Below, piece by piece: positions 1 through 9,702 of a stretch of DNA of 64,000 nucleotides (position 1 is the first letter of the stretch; every line of letters starts with the position of its first letter). The stretch comes from Nostoc edaphicum CCNP1411. Lineage in GTDB: Bacteria; Cyanobacteriota; Cyanobacteriia; Cyanobacteriales; Nostocaceae. The notes under the pieces are model-generated. The model was not told the origin of the DNA and searched no databases. It saw only the letters and a list, made by a program, of their open reading frames with translations. The translations under genes and the position numbers were made by a program. The stretch is from NCBI RefSeq assembly GCF_014023275.1, contig NZ_CP054698.1, forward strand, positions 5,479,001-5,543,000, in the 5' to 3' direction.

Positions 1-21
1 ACGGCGATTTATCGCGTCTTC
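1..21. repeat. End fragment of a dispersed repeat (family C arm)
   Basis: The first 20 bases match the right-hand arm of the dispersed inverted-repeat element seen complete near 61374-61508 (cggcgatttatcgcgtct). The rest lies outside the window. Confidence 0.6.
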
Positions 22-67
22 AAAAATTATAAAAAAGAGAGCAGTTGCACCGTAATACAACTGCTCT
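22..67 (-). terminator. Rho-independent terminator of ndhH
   Basis: Perfect 10-bp stem (agagcagttg / caactgctct, 38-67) with a 10-base loop. Read on the minus strand it is followed by a T-rich run (A-rich on the plus strand at 22-36). It lies about 25 bases past the ndhH stop codon, so it most likely ends that transcript. Confidence 0.85.
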
Positions 68-90
68 AAAAATACTTAGATAGATATTTA

Positions 91-1275
91 CTACCTATCC
101 ACAGACCCCATAATTACGTCAACACTACCGAGAATCACCACAATATCTGCAACCTTCATCCCGCGCAGTAAATGTGGAACAATCTGGAGATTGTTAAAAT
201 CTGCGGCGCGAATCTTCCAACGTGCAGGGAAGACGTTATCATCGCCAACTAAATAAATTCCCAATTCACCTTTACCACTTTCTACACGGGCATAGATTTC
301 ACCCTTCGGCATCTTGAAAGTCGGGGAAACTTTTTTACCGATGAATTGGTAATCAAATGCGTCCCACTCAGATTTTTTACCTGCGGCTAAACGTTTTGCT
401 TCGAGATTTTCGTAAGGGCCGCCAGGAAGTCCTTTAACTGCTTGGCGAATAATCTTTACAGATTCGCGCATTTCCCGCATCCGCACTACGTAACGGGCAA
501 AGCAATCACCGGCGGTTTCCCACTGCACATCCCAGTCGAAATCGTCGTAGCATTCGTAATGGTCAACTTTCCGCAAATCCCATTGCACACCAGAAGCGCG
601 TAACATTGGGCCAGAAAGTCCCCAGTTAATTGCTTCTTCACGGGTGATAGTACCAATACCCTCAACGCGTCGCCGGAAGATTGGGTTATCTGTTACTAAG
701 CGTTCGTACTCATCAATTTTGGGCAATAGGTATTCGCAAAATTCCAGACACTTATCTACCCAACCGTAAGGCAAATCGGCTGCTACTCCACCAACGCGGA
801 AATAGTTGTTATTTACCATCCGATAACCTGTAGCAGCTTCCCACAAATCATAAATCATCTCCCGTTCCCGGAACTGGTAGAAGAAGGGAGTTTGTGCGCC
901 TACGTCAGCGAGGAAGGGGCCAAACCATAGCAAGTGGTTAGCAATGCGGTTCAACTCCAGCATGATGACGCGGATGTAGCTAGCACGTTTGGGAACAGCG
1001 ACACCTGCAAGCTTTTCTGGGGCGTTAACAGTTACGGCTTCGTTGAACATTCCCGCAGCGTAGTCCCAGCGACTAACGTAGGGGACGTACATAACATTAG
1101 TGCGGTTCTCAGCAATTTTTTCCATTCCCCGATGCAAATAGCCGATGACCGGTTCACAGTCAACGACATCCTCGCCATCCAGAGTCATGATTAGCCGCAG
1201 AACCCCGTGCATTGAGGGGTGGTGTGGCCCCATGTTTAGCACCATCGGTTCAGTGCGGGTTTCTAGTCTGGTCAT
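91..1275 (-). CDS. ndhH: NAD(P)H-quinone oxidoreductase subunit H (NDH-1)
   Basis: 394-residue 49-kDa subunit (NuoD/NdhH family) of the cyanobacterial NDH-1 complex, part of the peripheral arm that forms the quinone-binding cavity next to the membrane domain. NDH-1 takes electrons from reduced ferredoxin and supports respiration, cyclic electron flow and CO2 uptake. The N-terminus carries the diagnostic [14 protein letters not shown] (residues about 14-27), followed by the [14 protein letters not shown] segment; the C-terminus ends in the conserved DVIMGSVDR. Length is normal for the family. The ATG at 1275 has an AGGAG about 10 bases upstream. It is monocistronic here, with its own terminator downstream; the other subunit in the window, ndhM, is 29 kb away. 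Confidence 0.98.
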   Translation of the reverse strand: MTRLETRTEPMVLNMGPHHPSMHGVLRLIMTLDGEDVVDCEPVIGYLHRGMEKIAENRTNVMYVPYVSRWDYAAGMFNEAVTVNAPEKLAGVAVPKRASYIRVIMLELNRIANHLLWFGPFLADVGAQTPFFYQFREREMIYDLWEAATGYRMVNNNYFRVGGVAADLPYGWVDKCLEFCEYLLPKIDEYERLVTDNPIFRRRVEGIGTITREEAINWGLSGPMLRASGVQWDLRKVDHYECYDDFDWDVQWETAGDCFARYVVRMREMRESVKIIRQAVKGLPGGPYENLEAKRLAAGKKSEWDAFDYQFIGKKVSPTFKMPKGEIYARVESGKGELGIYLVGDDNVFPARWKIRAADFNNLQIVPHLLRGMKVADIVVILGSVDVIMGSVDR

Positions 1276-1667
1276 AGATTTCGTGTTCTCCTGTTTGTAT
1301 TCGTGTAGCGTGCCATTTTGAATTGAACCGCGTAGATGCCAACCAGACCCGATTTATCTAGTCTGCCAAGCCAAAGTTAAGCTTGCAGGAGCAATACTTT
1401 TAAGAAAACTGCCCTTAAGGCGTCTATAATGTATTGCCCATACAGGGGGTATGTTGGAGAGGGGGTGACAGAGGAGGGACTTTACTTGATGTTTAATTTT
1501 GTTGCACTTCTTCAACTATTATATGGAAGCTTGATCTGCACTTAATTAAGGCATCGGATTTTTTTATAAGGAAGATGCGGAGAGTGGGGGAGGCGGTGAA
1601 ACTAGGAACCCAGCCTACCCTTCTTTACGGGAACGGGAACGGCGAAGCCAAGGCTGGGTGGTTTACA
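1276..1667. other. Intergenic region between two minus-strand genes
   Basis: 392 bases without a supported gene. It should hold the ndhH promoter; a TATAAT-like box reads on the minus strand near 1518-1523, but no good -35 was found. An inverted repeat (acccagcct ... aggctgggt, about 1611-1656) lies just after the stop of the upstream PR-like gene and could end that transcript, although it lacks a clear T-run. Confidence 0.4.
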
Positions 1668-2516
1668 TTACCTCAACAAAGCAGCAAAAGGACAAGAACT
1701 GGCTGGTAAGTTTGTAGTTGCGAGTTCTTTTCTTTTTGTGAAAATTTGCTTGATGAAAGCCCAGAACTTTTGATATAGAGAACCAGGAGGTTGTATTCCG
1801 CCTTCTGCTTGTTTTGACTGAGACAAATTTGCTAATTTGCCACCAGATGTCAATTTGTCTAGAAAGTTATTATTGTCGTAATAGTGTTCTAAAGACAAAA
1901 TTTTGAGATCATCTGTGACATGAACGACACTGATGCCAATAACCTCAATCATCTGGCCAGTAGGTGCATAATCTTTATATGCACCTTGAAAATATCCCCA
2001 GTGTCGCCATTTGAAAGTAATGGTTGGTGGTGCTGAATAAATTTCCACTACTTCCCACAAGAAACCATCAGGAAATGCTGTATGAAATAGATTGGTTGAG
2101 GTTTCAAAATTTTCCTCAGAAGCTCGATAATATTGTGTATTACCAATCAACAGTTTATAAGTACCTGATTGGACTAAATCTGCAACTGTGTATTCAGTGC
2201 CACCATTGGTACTCATGCGAAACTTGTCTTGGACAATAGTCAACCATTCAGCAGGATTGGTTTTGAAATTTGCTTCAACATCAAAACTTCGTACTAAATT
2301 TTGTACAAGTGCTGCTAATGAACCTTGAGGGTGATTGTATTTACTTTCACTGGCTAGCTTTTCATTAGAACGAGTGTAGTCTGGCTTTTTACCATAGCGC
2401 CATTGAATATTCTGACTATATTCCAGAACTGTATCTCTGTTCTGTACCCAAAGGGGAAGATTATTGTTGTCAATTGAACTCATAAATACCTCTGCCCAAA
2501 TGTGACTGTGAAACAA
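1668..2516 (-). CDS. Plant 'pathogen-related protein' homologue (SnoaL/NTF2-like fold)
   Basis: 282 residues; the second Met (residue 12, MSSIDNNN) may be the true start. Seen: WRYGKKPDYTRSNE near residue 40, a PQGSLAALVQNLVRSFDVE segment, then AFPDGFLWEVVEIYSAPPTITFKWRHWGYFQG, YAPTGQMIEVIGI and a final LEHYYDNNNFLDKL. These blocks follow, in order, those of the plant pathogen-related protein family (barley PRP type), proteins of unknown biochemistry with a SnoaL-like cone fold. That match is recalled from family knowledge, not computed. No signal peptide or membrane helix is seen. The C-terminal 50 residues are basic and not part of the family core. It is transcribed away from the NB-ARC/WD40 gene, with a shared 435-base promoter region. 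Substrate and role are unknown. Confidence 0.75.
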   Translation of the reverse strand: MFHSHIWAEVFMSSIDNNNLPLWVQNRDTVLEYSQNIQWRYGKKPDYTRSNEKLASESKYNHPQGSLAALVQNLVRSFDVEANFKTNPAEWLTIVQDKFRMSTNGGTEYTVADLVQSGTYKLLIGNTQYYRASEENFETSTNLFHTAFPDGFLWEVVEIYSAPPTITFKWRHWGYFQGAYKDYAPTGQMIEVIGISVVHVTDDLKILSLEHYYDNNNFLDKLTSGGKLANLSQSKQAEGGIQPPGSLYQKFWAFIKQIFTKRKELATTNLPASSCPFAALLR

Positions 2517-2951
2517 CTGTCAATACCGATACACACTCAGATTTCGCAGTGATAACCCCTCTAATTTGGCAGTAGTAACCTATACAGTTTTGAGTACAAG
2601 TTTAAGAAATAATCAACTGTGGTATTAGAACTGCTTGCCATTGCATCTACGACAATAATTGCACTATAAAGCCAGTCAACACCAGGGAAGTTCTGGAAGT
2701 TAATGAATTTCAAGTAAATTTTGACAAAACAATATACTGCAAGTTTGTATTAGCAATTCTTTCAGCCTTCTCAACAAACAAAAGTATTGTGATTGGCAAA
2801 GTTAATTAAAATCAGAAAAGATCCTGAACTTCAGGATTTTTATATGCGTCTCTAGCTAGTGCTTTGAGAAATAGGCAACGAATGAAACAGACATCTCGTT
2901 ACTTCATAGCCGATTCTGTATTATGTGTTTCTTGCGAGTAATGACACCCTA
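2517..2951. promoter_or_regulatory. Divergent promoter region between PR-like and NB-ARC/WD40 genes
   Basis: 435 AT-rich bases between two divergent genes must hold both promoters. A TTGACA sits at 2721-2726 on the plus strand, with only a weak TTGTAT-like box 18 bases on. No operator palindrome was recognised. Confidence 0.4.
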
Positions 2952-5900
2952 ATGAATCAGCAGCAATCAAGAAGTAAACGCGGAGTCATACTAACAACAT
3001 TAGGATGGCAGCGACTCCAAGAGGCGCAGCGAAACTGGGAGAATGAGAAAAATTTTGGTGTCGCTTATACTATTGAAGCCTTAAGCGATCGCACAGGGTT
3101 AGATCCATCCACAGTTTCTAAGGTGACGGATCGGGAAGCAGGGGTGGATAGGCGGACTTTAGAACGGTTTTTCAGGGCTTTTGATTTGGAATTGCACAAA
3201 AGCGATTATGCCAAGCCAGAAGTTGTATCGGTTAAGCAGCAAGAAATTATCACTTGCTCAAATCAAAATTGGGGTGAAGCCCCTGATGTGTCAGTATTCT
3301 ATGGGCGCACGCAAGAATTACGGCAACTAGAAAAATGGATAATTAGCGATCGCTGTCGTTTAATTACACTCATTGGACTTGGTGGTATTGGTAAAACTAC
3401 TTTGTCAGTCAAATTAGCTCAAAAACTGCGAAAACAGTTTGATTATGTAATATGGCAAAGTCTTCTCAATGCTCCGCCACTTTTAGAAATGCTAGCAACT
3501 CTAGTACAATTTTTGTCCAATGGCGAAGAAACAGATTTATCAAAAAACATTCCCTACAGAATTAATCGCCTACTTGAATATCTGCGTTCATCACGTTGTC
3601 TTGTAGTTATCGATAACGCCGAATCGATTTTTCAAGGTGGTAATTATGCAGGTTTATATCGGGAAGACTATGAAGGCTACGGCGAACTTTTTCGCCAGAT
3701 AGGGGAAGTTAATCATCAAAGTTGCTTATTACTCACTTCACGAGAAAAGCCTCAAGAACTTGCAGCGATTGAAAGTAGTCAAGGACTGGTTCGTTCTTTA
3801 CAAATTACGGGTTTGACAATCTCAGAAATCCAAGAAATTTTTAGAGGGAAAGGAGTTACAGGGGGTACAGATGCGGACTGGGAAAAATTAATTATTAACT
3901 ATGCCGGGAATCCGCTTTATTTTAAAATAATTGCTACAACAGTTTTAGATTTATTTAATGGAAATATTTCTGAATTTATTTCTCAAGATCCAGGAGTATT
4001 TGGAAATATCCGCCTGTTAATGGAACAGCATTTTCAGCGTTTAACTGAATTAGAGCAATCATTAATATATTGGCTAGCTATCAATCGGGAGCCAGTTGGC
4101 ATCACAGAATTAAAAGACGATATTTTAGACTCAAGCACCACATCAAAGCTATTAGAAACAATAGAATCTCTCTTAAGACGCTCTCTAATTGAAAAAGCTA
4201 CACCTGCGCTGATTACCAAACATGGCAATTGCTTCACGCTACAACCAGTAGTTATGGAGTACGTAACTATGAAATTCATTGATCGAGTTTGTCAAGAGCT
4301 TGTCAAAAGAACTGACTTTTCACGGGATCTCGAAAACCTCTCTCCAAACCTCTCTCCTGCGAGGAGAGAGGCTTTGAATTCTCCCCCTTCCCTTGTAGGG
4401 AAGGGGGCTGGGGGGTTAGGTTCCGCCTCTTCTTTTCCACATGACGTGAAAAGTCAGGTCAAAGGAGAGGTTTCATTATTCAAAAGTTTTGCTTTAATCA
4501 AAGCGACATCACCTGATTATGTCAAAGATAGTCAAATTCGGCTGATTCTCAAACCTATTATCAATAATTTATGCTTGCTGCTAGGAAAATCCAACCAAAT
4601 CACAGCACAACTTACTAATATTCTCAACCAATTTCGCGGACAGTCTCCTTACATAACTGGCTACATGGCAGGCAATACGATTAATCTACTTGGTCAGTTG
4701 TCAGCAAAAATCAGTAATCAAGATTTTTCTCATCTGACAATTTGGCAAGCTGACCTCCAGAATTATATATTAAATCATGTCAATTTTGAAAATAGTAATT
4801 TTGCTAAATCAGTTTTTACTGAAACCTTTGGTATTATTTTTGGTCTAGCATTTAGTCCCGACGATGCACTTTTAGCAACGGGAAGTATTGATGGTGAAAT
4901 TTCCTTATGGCGATGGAGGGAGAATCAGCAACTTTTGAATTTCCAAGGGCATAGCAATATAGTAATGTCTCTTGCTTTTAGTCCAGATGGTCAAAAACTT
5001 GCTAGTACTAGTGTAGATAGAACTGTTAAATTGTGGGATGTTGCTACAGGTCAATGTCTATTAACCTTACCCTCAAATTATGGGGTGATAATTGGAAATA
5101 TTATCTTTAGTCGAGACGGAAAAAAGCTTTTTACTTGTACAGAAAAGCAGATATTATTCTGGGATATTGAAACAGGTAATTGTGTCTTAGCTATCGAACA
5201 CAGCAACCGAATTACTTCAATCGCCTACGAACCTCAACGTCATATTCTCGCTTCTGGTTGTTTAGATGGTACTGTAAATATCTGGGATGTGAATACTGGT
5301 AAATGTTTAAAAACTGTTCAGGGAGAAAGTGGAGCAGTTTTGTCAATCGCCTTTACTAGTGATAGTAAGCTTTTAGCTAGTAGTGTAAAAGCTAAAATTA
5401 TCAGCATTTGGGATGTAAATACTAGCAAGCCTATTCAAACATTACAAGAACATAGTAGCTATATTTCATTGGTTGCTTTTAGCCGCGATGGTCAGACTTT
5501 AGCAAGTAGCGGCAGTGGCAATAGAACCGTAAATATTTGGGATATTAAAACTGGAAGATATCTGCAAACTTTAGCAGGACATATCTCAGCAATTAACAGT
5601 CTTACTTTTAGCAATTTTGGTAATTTAGTAACTGGCAGTGTAGACCGGACAGTTAAACTTTGGGATGTTGTGAATGGCAAATGTTTGAAAACTTGGCGGG
5701 GACGGACTGACTTTGTAAATTCAGTGGGATTTAGTAGTAATGGTGAAATTATTGTTAGCGGTAGTCAACATACTATTGCCCTTTGGAATGTGACTACAGG
5801 TGAGTGTATCCAAGCCTTTTATGATTATCAAGATTGGCTTAATTGTGCGGCTTTAAGCCCTAATAGACAAATACTAGCTTGTGGCAATATAGGCAATGTC

Positions 5901-6692
5901 AATAGCATTATTAGACTTTGGCAAGTTAACCAACTGGGTAATTTTAGCCAAGTTCCAGATAAGATATTACAAGGTCATACAGATAGTATTTGGTCAATTG
6001 CCTTTAGTCCAGATAGCAAAATCTTAGCGAGTGGTAGTAGCGATAGCACCGTCAAACTTTGGGATTGTGAAACTGGTCAATGTCTCTTCACCTTTGTGGG
6101 GCATACTGGTGCAGTTCTTTCTGTTGCCTTTAGTCCCGATGGACGGACAATTGCCAGTTGTAGCGGTCACTCGACAATCAAACTTTGGGATCTTGAAACT
6201 GGAGAATGTTACCAAAACATAAAAGAACCGGCAGGTTATATCATTGCTTTTAGTCCCAATGGTCATCTTTTGGCTAGCGCGAATACTATGGGCATCGTCA
6301 AACTATGGGACATCAAAACTGGTGAATGTTGTACTACTTTTGGCAGACATGGGCAAGCTGTAATTTCAATTGCCTTTAGTGCCGATGGAGAAACCTTAGC
6401 TAGCGGCAGTAAAGATGGTACTGTAAAGCTCTGGGATATGAAAAATGGTGAATGCATCAAAACATTTTTGGCTGATATCGGTTCAGTATGGTCATTGGCT
6501 TTTAGTCCCAATGGTTTGCTGGCTTGTGGTGGCAATGCTGAAACGATCAAGCTTTATGATCCTAGTACAGATAATTGCCTGAAAACATTAAAAAGCGATC
6601 GCCCCTACGAAGGCATAAATATTAAAGGCGTTACAGGTTTAACAACTGCGATGATTGCCAATCTCAAAGCACTGGGGGCAATAAGCCTGTGA
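2952..6692 (+). CDS. NB-ARC/WD40 STAND ATPase with N-terminal HTH-like domain
   Basis: About 1246 residues from ATG 2952; an in-frame GTG at 2925 adds nine residues, but 2952 fits the family's usual start ([12 protein letters not shown]). Order: an HTH-like domain of the type common in cyanobacterial STAND proteins ([18 protein letters not shown] ... [13 protein letters not shown], residues 6-90); an NB-ARC-type ATPase with P-loop GLGGIGKTT, Walker B LVVIDNAE and LLLTSREKP; a winged-helix segment; then about 14 WD40 repeats, enough for two seven-bladed propellers; then a short tail ([14 protein letters not shown] ... LKALGAISL) typical of cyanobacterial STAND proteins. The architecture parallels NLR/APAF-1 sensors: nucleotide-controlled oligomerisation with a propeller as ligand sensor. 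The output is not evident, because the N-terminus is HTH-like rather than an effector enzyme. Residues about 455-506 are an inserted mobile repeat (listed separately). Confidence 0.88.
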   Translation: MNQQQSRSKRGVILTTLGWQRLQEAQRNWENEKNFGVAYTIEALSDRTGLDPSTVSKVTDREAGVDRRTLERFFRAFDLELHKSDYAKPEVVSVKQQEIITCSNQNWGEAPDVSVFYGRTQELRQLEKWIISDRCRLITLIGLGGIGKTTLSVKLAQKLRKQFDYVIWQSLLNAPPLLEMLATLVQFLSNGEETDLSKNIPYRINRLLEYLRSSRCLVVIDNAESIFQGGNYAGLYREDYEGYGELFRQIGEVNHQSCLLLTSREKPQELAAIESSQGLVRSLQITGLTISEIQEIFRGKGVTGGTDADWEKLIINYAGNPLYFKIIATTVLDLFNGNISEFISQDPGVFGNIRLLMEQHFQRLTELEQSLIYWLAINREPVGITELKDDILDSSTTSKLLETIESLLRRSLIEKATPALITKHGNCFTLQPVVMEYVTMKFIDRVCQELVKRTDFSRDLENLSPNLSPARREALNSPPSLVGKGAGGLGSASSFPHDVKSQVKGEVSLFKSFALIKATSPDYVKDSQIRLILKPIINNLCLLLGKSNQITAQLTNILNQFRGQSPYITGYMAGNTINLLGQLSAKISNQDFSHLTIWQADLQNYILNHVNFENSNFAKSVFTETFGIIFGLAFSPDDALLATGSIDGEISLWRWRENQQLLNFQGHSNIVMSLAFSPDGQKLASTSVDRTVKLWDVATGQCLLTLPSNYGVIIGNIIFSRDGKKLFTCTEKQILFWDIETGNCVLAIEHSNRITSIAYEPQRHILASGCLDGTVNIWDVNTGKCLKTVQGESGAVLSIAFTSDSKLLASSVKAKIISIWDVNTSKPIQTLQEHSSYISLVAFSRDGQTLASSGSGNRTVNIWDIKTGRYLQTLAGHISAINSLTFSNFGNLVTGSVDRTVKLWDVVNGKCLKTWRGRTDFVNSVGFSSNGEIIVSGSQHTIALWNVTTGECIQAFYDYQDWLNCAALSPNRQILACGNIGNVNSIIRLWQVNQLGNFSQVPDKILQGHTDSIWSIAFSPDSKILASGSSDSTVKLWDCETGQCLFTFVGHTGAVLSVAFSPDGRTIASCSGHSTIKLWDLETGECYQNIKEPAGYIIAFSPNGHLLASANTMGIVKLWDIKTGECCTTFGRHGQAVISIAFSADGETLASGSKDGTVKLWDMKNGECIKTFLADIGSVWSLAFSPNGLLACGGNAETIKLYDPSTDNCLKTLKSDRPYEGINIKGVTGLTTAMIANLKALGAISL
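4312..4457. mobile_element. MITE family A inserted in frame in the NB-ARC/WD40 gene
   Basis: 146-base element with perfect 13-bp terminal inverted repeats (ctgacttttcacg / cgtgaaaagtcag). It is flanked by gtcaaaagaa (4302-4311) and gtcaaaggag (4458-4467), a 10-base direct repeat with two mismatches. Element plus one duplication is 156 bases, exactly 52 codons, and the strand read by the gene has no stop, so the host frame is kept. Internal inverted arms (ctctctcc/ggagagag and cccttccct/agggaaggg) recur in the family A copy at 14280. Confidence 0.85.
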
Positions 6693-6805
6693 AGTCGCTC
6701 GTAACTAGTATATTAGTGGTTTAAAAACTATTTTTAATTAGGAATACACAAAGACACAAACAAAAGAATACATAATTAAAGTTCATCTGTGGTTTTGTGC
6801 CCTAA

Positions 6806-7000
6806 GAGGATGTTTGAAAAATCCTCTTGTCGGTATCAAAAATTTTAGATCCCCCTAAATCCCCCTTAAAAAAGGGGGACTTTGATTCCGGTTCCCCCTT
6901 AGAAAGGTGGACTTTGATTCTGGTTCCCCCCTTTTTAAGGTGGGTTAGGGGGGATCTAAAAGTGCCTAAAGTCACAGCGAAACACTTTTCAAACAACCTC
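6806..7000. mobile_element. MITE-like element (family E) directly upstream of rsmH
   Basis: 195 bases bounded by near-perfect inverted ends (gaggatgtttgaaaaa at 6806 and cttttcaaacaacctc ending at 7000). The trinucleotide taa flanks both sides (6803-6805, 7001-7003), consistent with a 3-base target duplication. The interior is made of agatcccccc/ggggggatct arms and repeated ggttccccc blocks. There is no coding capacity. Its right end is 8 bases from the rsmH start codon. Confidence 0.75.
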
Positions 7001-7008
7001 TAAGTCTC

Positions 7009-7902
7009 ATGAATCGTCAGCTAGCTATTGAAGAACCGACTTTTTCCCATCTACCAGTGTTACCGCAAGAAGTAATTGCAGGTCTAGCGGTATCTCCCGG
7101 AGGTCATTATCTTGATACGACGGTAGGCGGTGGAGGTCACAGCCGTTTGATTTTAGCAGCCGCACCAGATGTAAAATTAACGGCAATTGACCAAGATGAG
7201 GATGCTTTAGCAGCAGCGAGAAAAGAATTAGCAGAGTTTGGCGATCGCGTACAATTCATTTACAGCAATTTTGCTGACTACGAGTTTCCCCCCAACACTT
7301 TCGATGGTATCTTAGCCGATTTGGGGGTAAGTTCTTACCATTTAGACCAAGCAGAAAGGGGTTTCAGCTTTCGCCAAGCTGCAAATTTAGATATGCGAAT
7401 GGATCGAGGGCGATCGCTAACTGCTGCTGATGTGATTAATAATTGGGATGAAGCAGAATTAGCAGATATTTTCTTTAAGTACGGTGAAGAGAGATTATCG
7501 CGGCGCATTGCTCGTCGTATTGTAGAACGGCGACCGTTGCACACGACTACAGAATTAGCTGATGCGATCGCTTCTTCAGTTCCCCCGAAATACCGTTATG
7601 GGAGAATTCACCCCGCTACTCGTGTTTTTCAAGCTCTGCGAATTTTCGTTAACGATGAGTTAAAATCCCTAGAAACCTTTTTAGATAAAGCACCAAATGC
7701 CCTTGTCCCTGGCGGCAGAATTGCAATTATCAGTTTTCACAGCCTAGAAGACCGCCCGGTGAAGCATGGTTTAAGAAATTCACCTTTATTAAAGGTATTG
7801 ACAAAAAAACCAATTATTGCACAGGAAGAGGAAATTGGGAAAAATCCGCGATCGCGATCGGCCAAACTGAGGATAGCAGAAAAAGTTTTGAGTGTTCAGT
7901 AA
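7009..7902 (+). CDS. rsmH: 16S rRNA (cytosine(1402)-N(4))-methyltransferase
   Basis: 297-residue RsmH/MraW, which N4-methylates C1402 in the ribosomal P site of 16S rRNA using SAM. Family signatures seen: [13 protein letters not shown] near the N-terminus, the SAM-binding [14 protein letters not shown] (residues about 37-50), [41 protein letters not shown], the [20 protein letters not shown] block, and [18 protein letters not shown] near the C-terminus. Length is normal. The ATG at 7009 has no strong Shine-Dalgarno, probably because a MITE end replaced the leader 8 bases upstream. It is not beside a mra/fts cluster, as is usual in cyanobacteria. Confidence 0.97.
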   Translation: MNRQLAIEEPTFSHLPVLPQEVIAGLAVSPGGHYLDTTVGGGGHSRLILAAAPDVKLTAIDQDEDALAAARKELAEFGDRVQFIYSNFADYEFPPNTFDGILADLGVSSYHLDQAERGFSFRQAANLDMRMDRGRSLTAADVINNWDEAELADIFFKYGEERLSRRIARRIVERRPLHTTTELADAIASSVPPKYRYGRIHPATRVFQALRIFVNDELKSLETFLDKAPNALVPGGRIAIISFHSLEDRPVKHGLRNSPLLKVLTKKPIIAQEEEIGKNPRSRSAKLRIAEKVLSVQ

Positions 7903-7914
7903 GAGGAGCGGATA

Positions 7915-8040
7915 AAGAGGCAGGGGAGCAGAGGGGCAGAGGGGCAGGGGAGCAAAAGAAAGGGACAAAGGGAATTATTGAACAAGTTTCTTCCTTGTCT
8001 CTTCCCATTCTTCATGCCCAATTCCCAATGCCCAATTCCC
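7915..8040. repeat. Low-complexity heptamer-type repeats
   Basis: Purine-rich gggcagagg/ggggcagg units (7917-7952), then short cccaattccc/aatgccc units (8010-8040). This is the intergenic heptamer repeat style seen at many places in the window. No gene is encoded. Confidence 0.7.
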
Positions 8041-8050
8041 TAAAACAACA

Positions 8051-8200
8051 GGTGTGACATCAGGAATTAGTGAAGCTTTAGTATCCACAACATCAGGGTT
8101 GCTAGTGGCAATATTTACACTTTTATTTGCCAATACCTTCCGGGGACTCTACCGCCGTCGCTATGAAAGAGGAAATAAATCCTATGTGTCTACAAAATGA
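8051..8200 (+). pseudogene. Remnant of an ExbB/TolQ/MotA-type proton channel gene (C-terminus)
   Basis: Translation of 8051-8200 gives 49 residues beginning GVTSGISEALVSTTSG, then LLVAIFTLLFANTF, then a basic tail LYRRRYERG before TGA. This matches the last conserved block of ExbB/TolQ channel subunits (T.GISEAL..T..GL.VAI). No start codon, upstream transmembrane segments or Shine-Dalgarno precede it; the sequence immediately 5' is heptamer-type repeat. Most likely the rest was lost by deletion or repeat insertion. No ExbD/TolR partner is present. Confidence 0.6.
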
Positions 8201-8346
8201 AGCGAAACTGGGTAATTGTAAATTAGTAATCGGTAATTGCGATTAGTTCGCTACTTGTTACCGATTTTACTCTTTAAATTTTGACTCTAATAGTACTCTA
8301 AAATAACTAATAGCTTTTTTCGCTACAGTTTCCGAGGAAATATTCC

Positions 8347-8553
8347 ATGACTATTTGGGTAAATGAGCAAATTGATCCGTCTGGGATGATTCATGCCTGT
8401 ATTGCCACTTGTAATGAATCTCAAGCCAAAGATTGTCATGATTCCTTTCAAAGTAATTTGACTGAGATGCAAAAGGCAGCAGGTTGGGTAGCGCGATTGC
8501 GGACTGTCGATTCTTGGGATGAAGTGCCGGTGAATTCTTTAAAACTCAATTAA
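8347..8553 (+). CDS. Small conserved cyanobacterial protein, unknown function
   Basis: 68 residues, MTIWVNEQIDPSGMIHAC..., preceded by a GAGGA 9 bases before the ATG. Soluble and mildly acidic, with three Cys in the first half (HACIATCNESQAKDC) and a Trp-rich C-terminal part (GWVARLRTVDSWDEVP). I recognise it only as the type of short hypothetical protein conserved in filamentous cyanobacteria. No function can be assigned; it stands alone between intergenic repeats. Confidence 0.7.
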   Translation: MTIWVNEQIDPSGMIHACIATCNESQAKDCHDSFQSNLTEMQKAAGWVARLRTVDSWDEVPVNSLKLN

Positions 8554-9031
8554 TTGAGTGCTATCGAAACTAGGCTAATAGCTCTAACTTTTTCCCAGCA
8601 GATAAGATTGCCTTTATCTTTTCTGCTCACCTTTAAGCGAAACTCCGACGCGCTTTGCTTCACCAGACGGCTGTTTAACCCAACCTTGCTGATAGTTAGA
8701 CCATTTTGGTTGTTAACTGCAAATTCTCTGAGATGGAGGTCTTTTTTTGGGATTTTGATCGAACATATTTCAAGAGCGTAGGCGTACCCCGCCATAGGTA
8801 TCGCTTGTCTAGCATACGCTGCACCTATGCCAATGCTGACAGCGATCGCAGCAAATCTCATGAGAACAGGTTAATAAAAGATAAAATTCGGATTAAAATT
8901 ATCAAATTATTAGCAACTACTTCTAAAAAAAGTAACTTATTATATAAATTAGATGATTTTTCTGAACTTTTAAGAGGTATCATCTATACCGTAGATTAAA
9001 TTAAAAAATTTGTATAAGCCGAATCAATTTA
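8554..9031. repeat. Intergenic region with one short dispersed repeat
   Basis: 478 bases with no convincing gene. 8776-8805 is a 30-nt short dispersed repeat (starts gcgtaggcgta, ends tatcgct) of the same class as those at 12356, 35827 and 61793. A weak hairpin is possible near 8598-8628. Overlapping 75-, 97- and 103-residue open frames run through these repeats and look non-coding. Confidence 0.5.
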
Positions 9032-9589
9032 GTGAACTATCCCAAAGTTTACACTTCGGAGCAAGCCTGTCCCATTAATTTAGTTGGCGAAACAGGACAA
9101 GCGGTTCAAATTTCAATTCATGCTCCCAGTCAATATATCTGTGCCAACTGCGAACGGATATTACCAGATTGGAAACGGCAGCCATTTTTACGAGTAGTGA
9201 TTGTCTTGCAACAATCGCGTTATCAATTAGTCGAAAAAACAGCAGAAGTAGAGTCAGAGAAAGAACGCCTGCGAGAAAAATTTATGAGATTTGGCTGTGA
9301 TTTAGCATTTAATCTGCGCGATCGCGGCTATTTAACAGACCTGATCGACCCTCGTACAGGCTATCCTTTACTGTCCCATCCCGGAGCAATTCCTCATGAT
9401 GACACAGCAGTTGTCAAAGCTTTGCTCAACTATCCAGTGATTAAAAATCAATGCCGTGTGTTAATTCATCCCGATTGGGGTGCAGCAGTTTATCCTAGCA
9501 TTTTGATATCAGAAGCTCCCCCAATTGTGATCGAATGGGTTACAAAAGGCATAGCATCTGTGCATGGGTGGAAAGAAATTGATTATTAG
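9032..9589 (+). CDS. CblD/MMADHC-like protein
   Basis: 185 residues from a GTG start at 9032. It aligns by eye with MMADHC (methylmalonic aciduria and homocystinuria type D), the animal adaptor that partners CblC in intracellular cobalamin trafficking. Seen in order: CPINLVGETGQAV; ERILPDWKRQPFLRVVIVLQQ; a charged helix of about residues 72-90; LAFNLRDRGYLTDLIDPRTGYP; and QCRVLIHPDWGAAVYPS near the end. The RDRGY.TDLIDP...G block and the C.V..H..WG block are the family's hallmarks. It is soluble with no transit signal. Cyanobacterial members are known only from homology; whether they handle cobalamin or pseudocobalamin is not shown. No cobalamin gene or riboswitch is nearby. Confidence 0.8.
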   Translation: MNYPKVYTSEQACPINLVGETGQAVQISIHAPSQYICANCERILPDWKRQPFLRVVIVLQQSRYQLVEKTAEVESEKERLREKFMRFGCDLAFNLRDRGYLTDLIDPRTGYPLLSHPGAIPHDDTAVVKALLNYPVIKNQCRVLIHPDWGAAVYPSILISEAPPIVIEWVTKGIASVHGWKEIDY

Positions 9590-9625
9590 TCATTAGTCAT
9601 TGGTCATTAGTCATTGGGCATGGAT
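9588..9625. repeat. Heptamer tandem repeat (cattagt type)
   Basis: About five units of a degenerate heptamer (cattagt/cattggt) directly after the CblD-like gene stop. Confidence 0.7.
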
Positions 9626-9702
9626 TATTTCTTCCCAATCATCCCTCATCCCTTCATATATATTGGAAATGAGGAGAATAAAAAACAAGCATCATAGAAT
9701 CT

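Noticed and set aside
8550..8861. 103-codon minus-strand open frame and overlapping plus-strand frames
   Set aside because: The frames cross a dispersed repeat and show no conserved protein pattern.
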